Assembly (NCBI GenBank): GCA_030042335.1
Contig: JASHZW010000017.1
Coordinates: 1 to 6,538, forward strand
Length of the DNA: 6,538 nt
Source: Nitrososphaerales archaeon
GTDB taxonomy: Archaea; Thermoproteota; Nitrososphaeria; Nitrososphaerales; UBA183
Reading direction: 5' to 3'
The notes under the pieces were generated by a model that searched no databases, had not been told where the DNA came from, and saw only the letters and a program-made list of their open reading frames with translations. Of the stretch, positions 1-4,812 are shown one piece after another; positions within the stretch are counted from its first letter, which is position 1; every line of letters starts with the position of its first letter. Position numbers and translations under genes: made by a program.

Positions 1-733
1 GCCACCTGGCTTTTGTCACCGCTATCACGGCCAGGACTATCGTGACCGTGCCGAGGATCCCCCAGGCGACCGCGACGTCGAACGTCGAGAGGTGCAGAGT
101 CCCGACCGAAGACTGGGCGATCTCTGCCGCGTAGGTCGTGGGGGAGAGGTACGCAAGGTACCGGAAGGGCAGCGGGATGTAGGTGATCGGGTAGTAGACG
201 GGGGAAAGGGTCGTGAAGATTGCCGAGACCAGGCCCGAGAACGCGTAGCTCTGGACGACGTCGCTGGAGAACGTCGAGAGCGTGAACCCGAGGGTCACCG
301 AAGTCGTGAACATCAGCAGTATGACGCCGAGCAGCGTGAGCGCCTGGGCCGCGGTCGGATGGACGAAGACCGCCATCAGGACGGAGACCGTGATTAGAGC
401 GGGAATGGAATACACTATCTCGGACATGGCCATCCCGAAGACGTAGGCGGCGGGTGAGGCTGGAGAGCTCACCACCATGTCCTGAAGCTTGAAGTCGTTC
501 TTGAGGTGTGAGAGGTCGCTCTGGAGCCCCATACCGCTGGAGAACATGCTCATGATGAACGCGCCTTCGATCGCCTGCGTGAGTAGGCCGCCCTTGCTGA
601 CGAAGTTGATGACGACGAGGAAACCCACGGGAGCCGCGATCGTGTTGATCAGGACCACCGGATAGTTCTTCATCGCGTAGATCGCGTTGACGAGTACCGA
701 TGCGACGACCTGTCTGACCAGGCGAGCAGACAT
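1..733 (-). CDS. ABC-2 type transporter permease, C-terminus cut by window edge
   Basis: Membrane subunit of an ABC-2 (DrrB/NodJ-like) exporter, paired with the ATPase encoded just upstream. The frame starts at ATG 733-731 and stays open to the window edge, giving 244 residues that end in TKARW. Family members are about 250 residues, so only a few residues are probably missing. Hydrophobic segments fall near residues 25-45, 50-70, 105-124, 128-150, 159-181 and 219-240, the six helices expected of the family. The stretch at 177-205 (SPVYYPITYIPLPFRYLAYL, then SPTTYAAEI) resembles the conserved ABC-2 signature before the last helix. The start overlaps the ATPase stop by one base (TGATG) and has a good ribosome binding site 9 bases upstream, so the two are probably translationally coupled. 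The substrate (drug, lipid, polysaccharide or other) cannot be told from the sequence. Confidence 0.88.
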   Translation of the reverse strand, partial: MSARLVRQVVASVLVNAIYAMKNYPVVLINTIAAPVGFLVVINFVSKGGLLTQAIEGAFIMSMFSSGMGLQSDLSHLKNDFKLQDMVVSSPASPAAYVFGMAMSEIVYSIPALITVSVLMAVFVHPTAAQALTLLGVILLMFTTSVTLGFTLSTFSSDVVQSYAFSGLVSAIFTTLSPVYYPITYIPLPFRYLAYLSPTTYAAEIAQSSVGTLHLSTFDVAVAWGILGTVTIVLAVIAVTKARW

Positions 734-1644
734 CAGCTCGTTCCCTCCTCGCCCACCAGATGGAAGAAGACATCGTCCAGAGATATACGGCTGACCGAAA
801 GCCTAGCTCCGGACTTGAGGAGCTCGCCGGAGAGCCTGTAGGCTTCGGTTTCGCCCGTGAGTATCTGCACCTGTCCGTCCCTCCCCGTCGTGACCGTGCC
901 ATCGTGGACCTCCGGTACCGCCGTCGCGGCGGGCAGCCTGATGCTGTACTGGTACTTGACGAGGCCCCTGAGATAGTCGAGCGAGCCGAGACCGACGAGC
1001 TTGCCCTTGTCGAGTATCCCTATCGTGTCGGCGAGTACCTCGGCCTCCTGGAGGTAGTGGGTCGTGAGTATCAGGAAGTGGTCGTTGGCCATCTCCTGCA
1101 GCGACTGCCAGAGGTCCCTTCGGGATATCGGGTCGAGTCCCGTGGTCGGCTCGTCGAGGAAGGTGACCTCCGCGTCGGCGGCGAGCACCGTAGCCACCAT
1201 GACCTTGCGGCGCTGCCCTCCGGAAAGCTTACGGTTCAGGACGTCCGCCTGCTGCTCTAGTCCCACCTTCGAGAGCGCCTCGACGGCCCTCCGCCTGCCC
1301 TCGCCGTAGGGGACCCCGCGCCAGAGCAGATAGGACGAGACCTGCTGCATAGGGGTCATCCAGGCTACCGTTCTCGCCTCCTGCGGGACCGCCGCTATCC
1401 TCTCGCGGAGCTTCCTCGCGTCTTTCATCACGTCGAAGCCGTTGATCTGCGCCGACCCGGACGTGGGTTCGAGCTGGGTCGCGAGAATCCGGACGAGGGT
1501 AGTCTTGCCTGCGCCGTTCATACCGATGAGGGAAAAGACACCGCGCGAAGGCACCGCGAGGTCGAGCCCGTCGAGGGCCTTCTTCCCGTTGGAACCGTCA
1601 TAGACCTTTGTGAGCCCCCGACAGAGGAGTTCTCCACCCTGCAA
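733..1644 (-). CDS. ABC transporter ATP-binding protein (DrrA/CcmA-like)
   Basis: Cytoplasmic ATPase that powers the ABC-2 permease encoded next to it. All nucleotide-binding motifs are present: Walker A GMNGAGKTT (41-49, with Met where Pro is commonest), Q-loop Gln88 in VPQEA, signature LSGGQRRK (140-147), Walker B VTFLDEP (160-166) with Glu165 as the catalytic base, D-loop GLDP (169-172) and H-loop His196. Residues from about 225 form the C-terminal extension typical of DrrA-like exporters, ending in the LDDVFFHLVGE motif. The length of 303 residues is normal. The start is TTG at 1644; it is the only usual start codon between the in-frame TAA at 1677-1675 and the core domain. No Shine-Dalgarno sequence precedes it. 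The gene could be read through from the oxidoreductase gene 51 bases upstream or have its own promoter. The role as ATPase is secure; the exported substrate is unknown. Confidence 0.93.
   Translation of the reverse strand: MQGGELLCRGLTKVYDGSNGKKALDGLDLAVPSRGVFSLIGMNGAGKTTLVRILATQLEPTSGSAQINGFDVMKDARKLRERIAAVPQEARTVAWMTPMQQVSSYLLWRGVPYGEGRRRAVEALSKVGLEQQADVLNRKLSGGQRRKVMVATVLAADAEVTFLDEPTTGLDPISRRDLWQSLQEMANDHFLILTTHYLQEAEVLADTIGILDKGKLVGLGSLDYLRGLVKYQYSIRLPAATAVPEVHDGTVTTGRDGQVQILTGETEAYRLSGELLKSGARLSVSRISLDDVFFHLVGEEGTS
743..749 (-). promoter_or_regulatory. Ribosome binding site of the ABC permease
   Basis: On the minus strand this reads AGGAGGG, 9 bases before the permease ATG at 733. It lies within the last codons of the ATPase gene (Gly-Glu-Glu-Gly-Thr-Ser-stop). 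It is the clearest Shine-Dalgarno sequence in the window. It supports the ATG at 733 as the start and suggests that the permease is translated by reinitiation after the ATPase. Confidence 0.75.
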
Positions 1645-1649
1645 AAAAA
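1643..1649 (-). terminator. T7 tract, possible archaeal terminator, overlapping the ATPase start
   Basis: The minus strand has seven consecutive T residues here, and the last two are the first two bases of the ATPase TTG start. Archaeal RNA polymerase can terminate at T-rich stretches without a strong hairpin, so this could end, or partly end, transcripts from the EamA-oxidoreductase pair. No convincing stem lies directly before it; there are only short GC-rich palindromes near 1689-1694. It may equally be chance sequence before the start codon. Confidence 0.25.
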
Positions 1650-1673
1650 CCGAAATCCGTGCCTCGGCGCGTG

Positions 1674-1683
1674 TTTATCTTCA
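1674..1683 (-). promoter_or_regulatory. Possible TATA-like box for the ABC transporter genes
   Basis: The minus strand reads TGAAGATAAA in the otherwise GC-rich 51-base gap between the oxidoreductase stop and the ATPase TTG. Its centre is about 33 bases upstream of the TTG. An archaeal TATA box places the transcript start about 25 bases downstream, so this would give a very short leader and fits the absence of a Shine-Dalgarno sequence. The match is weak and rests on position and AT content only. Confidence 0.25.
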
Positions 1684-1695
1684 TTGTGGCCGGCT

Positions 1696-3012
1696 TTACA
1701 GGACCCAGTCTTCTCGTTCGACGTCACGGTGCGTGAAGCTCAGCTTGGAGGCCCTGTAGGGCACGTTCCCGTACAGCGAAGTCTCGGCGTCTCTGCCGTC
1801 CCTGTAGACCGAGTCTACGACCCTGCCCAACGAGTCTCCCTTCATCACCCCGCTGCCGCTGTCACCCCCAACCACGATGAGGCCCTCCTCGGAGAAGACA
1901 TAGGGCATGTTGTCGAGTGTGTTGTACGAGTAGAGCCCCGCCCACATCCTCCCCGGTCTTATGGCCCCGAACTGGGGAAGGTACTCCCTGAGTATCTGGT
2001 GGATGTTGTTCTCGTAGTAGGCAGGCTCGGCCAGGAACTTGTCGAGGTCATCGTCCGGGTAGCTGATGTACGGTCTGTTGACCTCGTCCTCGCAGCCTAT
2101 CCAGAACTCGTTGCTCTCCTTGACGGGCTTGATGAAGAGCCCCGACTTTGGGAGTATCACGAAGGGCAGGGTGCCGGAGGGGTTGAAGCCGCTGGCGAAG
2201 AGCAACTCGCCCAGCCCGGGCGAGCCTCCCGCGGGCACCGCGAACAGCTGCCTCTTCTTGGCCTTGGCGTGCCCGTCGGTCCCCATGGGGTCGGTGAGCT
2301 TGTTGTTCCAGGCGCCGCTGGCCACGACCGTGGTGCCGGCGCGGATTTCCCTGCCGTCGGCGAGCTCGATCCCAGCAACCCTCGACTGCTGCCACACGAA
2401 GGGCTCGCCGTCGATGCCAATCCTTTCGCGCGGCTCGACGAGGAGACGCTTGGCTGACTGGTTGAACATGATCTTGCCTCCGGTCTGGACGAACGCGTCC
2501 CTGTAGAAGCCCGTGAGCTTCTCGGGCGCCAGGCGGCCGCACTTTGGCCCGAACAAGCCCTCGGAGATGTCGAGAAGAGACATCAGCCGTGCATCATCCG
2601 ATCGTTGCCGAGTCTCGAGTCCGGGGATGGAGCGCCTCAGCTCGTCCTCGCTGTACCTCTTGACCTGGACCCCGTTCGAGGCCATCCTGCTGATGTGTCT
2701 CTCTGCCGCGGAGAGCTGTCCATCGCTCATCAGCCACATGTAGCCGATGCTGTCCATCCCCACGTCGATGCGCAGGTCGTTCTGCACGTGAAGGTAGAAG
2801 TCGATGGAGGAGTTGGCGAGCGTCTGGTTGTCGGCCGAGGTGAAGGTGTTGCGGAACATGGCGTTGCTCCTGCCCGTGTTCGCCTGCCCCACATCACCCA
2901 GGCGCTCGACGACGAGTATCCTCTTACCGGGGTTGCTCGTCTGGAGATGATAGGCGGAGGCTATACCGATGATGCCCGCGCCTATGACGACGACATCGAA
3001 ATCCTGCACCAT
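1696..3012 (-). CDS. FAD-dependent oxidoreductase, DAO family
   Basis: Flavoprotein of the D-amino-acid oxidase/glycine oxidase/sarcosine oxidase family, which oxidises C-N bonds of amino acids or amines. The N-terminus holds the Rossmann FAD site: DVVVIGAGIIG, with the glycine motif at 11-16, then VVERLGD with Glu36 for the ribose and the GRSN segment (47-50). VVASGAWNNKL (229-239) is the second FAD-contacting strand. The C-terminal FAD signature runs from AGLYSYNTLDNMP (358-370) to GLIVVGGDSGSGVMKGDSLG (377-396). At 438 residues it is slightly longer than typical 370-400 residue members. No cysteine lies in the 358-370 segment where monomeric sarcosine oxidases attach FAD covalently, so FAD is probably non-covalent. 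The substrate and the electron acceptor (oxygen or a carrier) cannot be assigned. The ATG start at 3012 agrees with the Rossmann fold. It follows the EamA gene by 30 bases and is probably co-transcribed with it. Confidence 0.85.
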   Translation of the reverse strand: MVQDFDVVVIGAGIIGIASAYHLQTSNPGKRILVVERLGDVGQANTGRSNAMFRNTFTSADNQTLANSSIDFYLHVQNDLRIDVGMDSIGYMWLMSDGQLSAAERHISRMASNGVQVKRYSEDELRRSIPGLETRQRSDDARLMSLLDISEGLFGPKCGRLAPEKLTGFYRDAFVQTGGKIMFNQSAKRLLVEPRERIGIDGEPFVWQQSRVAGIELADGREIRAGTTVVASGAWNNKLTDPMGTDGHAKAKKRQLFAVPAGGSPGLGELLFASGFNPSGTLPFVILPKSGLFIKPVKESNEFWIGCEDEVNRPYISYPDDDLDKFLAEPAYYENNIHQILREYLPQFGAIRPGRMWAGLYSYNTLDNMPYVFSEEGLIVVGGDSGSGVMKGDSLGRVVDSVYRDGRDAETSLYGNVPYRASKLSFTHRDVEREDWVL

Positions 3013-3015
3013 AGC

Positions 3016-3039
3016 GCCGCCGGCTGGGCTTGCGGCGGC
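3016..3039 (-). other. GC-rich stem-loop just before the oxidoreductase start
   Basis: In the 30-base gap between the EamA stop and the oxidoreductase ATG, the minus strand carries GCCGCCG (3039-3033) and CGGCGGC (3022-3016), a perfect 7-bp all-GC stem with a 10-base loop. The 3' arm ends 3 bases before the ATG. No Shine-Dalgarno sequence is visible here. The hairpin could lower translation of the oxidoreductase, mark an RNA processing point or stabilise the upstream message. In GC-rich DNA it could also be chance. Confidence 0.4.
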
Positions 3040-3042
3040 CGC

Positions 3043-3924
3043 TTATGAAGCATCTTCCGCTATCGGCGCGGAGGTCAGCGGGGTCATCGCCGCGGCCTCC
3101 CTCCCCCTTCCATGGAAGCTCGAGGCGTAGATGCCGACAAAGATGAGGACGACGCCCCCGAGCGTCAGGTCGTCCGGCAGGATGCCCGTGGTCGCAACGC
3201 CGTAGATCAGGGTGACAATCGGTGCTATGAAGATCAGCGTGGTGAGCCTGGAGATCTTCTCGGTCTTGATGAGGACCATCCAGAGGAAGATGCTGAGGGC
3301 ACCACCTATCGCCCCGCTGTAGGTCAGGTCTATCGCGAGGCCGGCCGTCGGGCTGAAGTAAGGGTCAGTCACCGAGAACGCGCCGTAGAGCAGCATGCAG
3401 ATGAAGGAGGTGGTGACCAGAGTCTGCCTTGGGTCCTGGACCCTGACCTTCCTCATGTAGACAGAGAAGAGCGCCCAGAAGAAGGCGTCGACCAGCGTGA
3501 GGAGGCCTCCGATGATCGTGACCGCACCTCCGAGCAGGGGGAGGTTGTAGAGGATGATGCCTCCGAAGCCCAGGAGCGCCCCGTAGGCCTCGATCCGGGA
3601 CGCGCTCTCGCCGAGGAGGTAGACCGAGAGCGGTATCGCGAAGAGGGGCATCGTGAACGACAGTATCGCCGATTGCGCCGAGGAGATGAGCTCCAGTCCC
3701 AGTAGCCACGTGACCCCGCTCAGCCAGTAGAAGACGCCGATGAGGGCCGTGTCCCTGTTGATTATCACGTGACCCCTGGACGATATGAGGAGCATGACGC
3801 ATGTGATCAGGGCGGTCAGCGCGCCGTAGACGAACGGGGAGGCGAACGCGAGGCCGTCCTTCGCGAAGACATAGGTGAAGGCGGTGATGAGGATGTAAGG
3901 GACGAGGTACTTGGCGTTAGCCAA
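3043..3924 (-). CDS. EamA/DMT-superfamily transporter
   Basis: Integral membrane carrier of the drug/metabolite transporter superfamily, whose members move amino acids, purines, sugars or other small metabolites. The 293 residues form about ten hydrophobic helices (near 6-21, 28-48, 59-79, 84-104, 112-130, 134-157, 168-185, 197-219, 225-245 and 251-271), the two-times-five EamA arrangement. Family-like features are LELISSAQSAILSFTMPLFA (77-96), followed by a YLLGES turn (102-107), and in the second half LTTLIFIAPIVTLIYG (227-242). The tail after 272 is hydrophilic. The start is TTG at 3924: an in-frame TAA lies at 3960-3958, no ATG occurs between it and the TTG, the first internal Met is at residue 43, and GGAGGA sits 9 bases before the TTG. 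It is the first gene of the minus-strand group, and its oxidase partner suggests import or export of that enzyme's substrate or product. Direction and substrate are unknown. Confidence 0.88.
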   Translation of the reverse strand: MANAKYLVPYILITAFTYVFAKDGLAFASPFVYGALTALITCVMLLISSRGHVIINRDTALIGVFYWLSGVTWLLGLELISSAQSAILSFTMPLFAIPLSVYLLGESASRIEAYGALLGFGGIILYNLPLLGGAVTIIGGLLTLVDAFFWALFSVYMRKVRVQDPRQTLVTTSFICMLLYGAFSVTDPYFSPTAGLAIDLTYSGAIGGALSIFLWMVLIKTEKISRLTTLIFIAPIVTLIYGVATTGILPDDLTLGGVVLIFVGIYASSFHGRGREAAAMTPLTSAPIAEDAS

Positions 3925-3933
3925 CCCTCTTGG

Positions 3934-3939
3934 TCCTCC
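3934..3939 (-). promoter_or_regulatory. Ribosome binding site of the EamA transporter
   Basis: The minus strand reads GGAGGA, ending 9 bases before the TTG at 3924. This supports the TTG as the start of the transporter and implies a transcript with a leader, unlike the neighbouring divergent gene. Confidence 0.6.
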
Positions 3940-4019
3940 GGAATTCGTAATTGAATCTTATCGAAGTTCCGCCTCCTAAACGGCACACAATAATAGCAAT
4001 GCGCGGGGACGGGTGGCCC
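3940..4019. promoter_or_regulatory. Divergent promoter region between EamA and SDR genes
   Basis: This gap is clearly richer in A and T than the genes beside it and must hold the promoters of both divergent units. On the plus strand AATAATA (3989-3995) is centred 28 bases before the ATG at 4020, the usual distance from an archaeal TATA box to the start of a leaderless gene. Read on the minus strand, the same box (TATTATT) would start a transcript near 3965, giving the EamA gene a leader of about 40 bases that includes its GGAGGA. A second minus-strand AT-rich element, CGATAAGATTC, lies at 3962-3952. No clear operator repeat is visible. These assignments rest on position and base composition. 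Confidence 0.45.
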
Positions 4020-4808
4020 ATGAACGGGAGATTAGAAGGGAAGGTCGCCCTGGTCACGGGCGCTTCGAGAGGTATCGGGAAGGCGACAGCGGAGCTCTTC
4101 GCCAGGGAAGGTGCGAAGGTCTGCGTCAATTACTTCAGCGGCGAGAAGGAGGCGAACGAGGTCGTGAAGGGGATCCGGTCGCGCGGGGGCGAGGCCATAG
4201 CGGTGAAGGCTGACGTATCGAAGGAGGCACAGGTCATCGCGATGGTCGAGGAGGCGATCAAGCACTTTGGCAAGATAGACGTCCTCGTCAACAACGCGGG
4301 TATACTCCTGCCCGGAGACCTGCTCAACATGACAGACGAGAACCTGGACCTCATGTTCGCGATAAACGTGAAGGGTACGATATACTGCGCGCGTGCCGTG
4401 GCGAAGAAGATGCTGGAGAGGGGTCAGGGTGGGAAGATAGTCAACCTTTCCTCGAACGCAGGCCTGGGCACCTCCTTCAAGGGCACGACCGCGTACGCGC
4501 TAACCAAGGCCGCCGTCCTCATACTAACGAAGCGCTTCGCCTACGAGTTCAAGGGCCAGAACATCAACGTGAACTGCGTCGCGCCCGGGTACACCGACAC
4601 GGACATGCCGCACAGAGGGAGGACTCAGGAGCAGTTCCTGCAGGCATCCGGCGAGGCGGCCTCGCGCGCCATGCTGAACCGCATCGCCCAGCCCGAGGAG
4701 ATCGCCAAGGCCATCCTGTTCCTGGCGAGCGACGACGCGAGCTTCACGACAGGACAGAACCTCGTCGTCGACGGCGGAAGGGCCGACTACCTGACCCACA
4801 GCTTCTAG
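4020..4808 (+). CDS. Short-chain dehydrogenase/reductase (FabG-like)
   Basis: Cytoplasmic NAD(P)-dependent oxidoreductase of the classical SDR family, which interconverts a hydroxyl and a keto group. Numbering from ATG 4020 (262 residues), it has TGASRGIG (13-20), Asp65 in the ADV motif, NNAG (91-94), Asn116 in INVKG, the catalytic serine in NLSS (Ser145), and YALTK with Tyr159 and Lys163. PGYTDT (189-194) and the C-terminal TTGQNLVVDGG are also typical. Arg17 in the glycine loop and the VNY end of strand 2 suggest NADP(H). The sequence resembles 3-oxoacyl-ACP reductases, but many SDRs of other function do too, and archaea generally lack ACP-based fatty acid synthesis. A hydroxyacyl-CoA, sugar or polyol substrate is equally possible. 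In-frame starts also occur at 3999 (ATG) and 3951 (TTG). I chose 4020 because it gives the normal SDR N-terminus and sits 28 bases after a TATA-like box; GGTGG at 4012-4016 is too close to be a good ribosome site. Confidence 0.9.
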   Translation: MNGRLEGKVALVTGASRGIGKATAELFAREGAKVCVNYFSGEKEANEVVKGIRSRGGEAIAVKADVSKEAQVIAMVEEAIKHFGKIDVLVNNAGILLPGDLLNMTDENLDLMFAINVKGTIYCARAVAKKMLERGQGGKIVNLSSNAGLGTSFKGTTAYALTKAAVLILTKRFAYEFKGQNINVNCVAPGYTDTDMPHRGRTQEQFLQASGEAASRAMLNRIAQPEEIAKAILFLASDDASFTTGQNLVVDGGRADYLTHSF

Positions 4809-4812
4809 TCGT

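Noticed and set aside
92..397. Plus-strand open frame opposite the permease gene
   Set aside because: It is antisense to a clear membrane protein gene, its product is rich in Arg, Asp, Glu and Gly with no fold-like pattern, and it reflects GC-rich third positions of the real gene.
760..1260. Plus-strand open frame opposite the ABC ATPase
   Set aside because: The opposite strand encodes every ABC motif in order. The plus-strand product has no recognisable domain.
1684..2457. Long plus-strand open frame opposite the DAO oxidoreductase
   Set aside because: Despite its length it mirrors the codon periodicity of the minus-strand gene, and its Val/Leu/Gly/Arg-rich product resembles no known family.
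3112..3705. Plus-strand open frame of about 197 codons opposite the EamA gene
   Set aside because: The product is extremely charged (Arg, Asp and Glu repeats), as expected for the antisense of a hydrophobic membrane protein.
3917..4129. Minus-strand small open frame across the EamA-SDR promoter region
   Set aside because: It overlaps both the SDR start and the promoter-like DNA, with no separate start signal or recognisable product.
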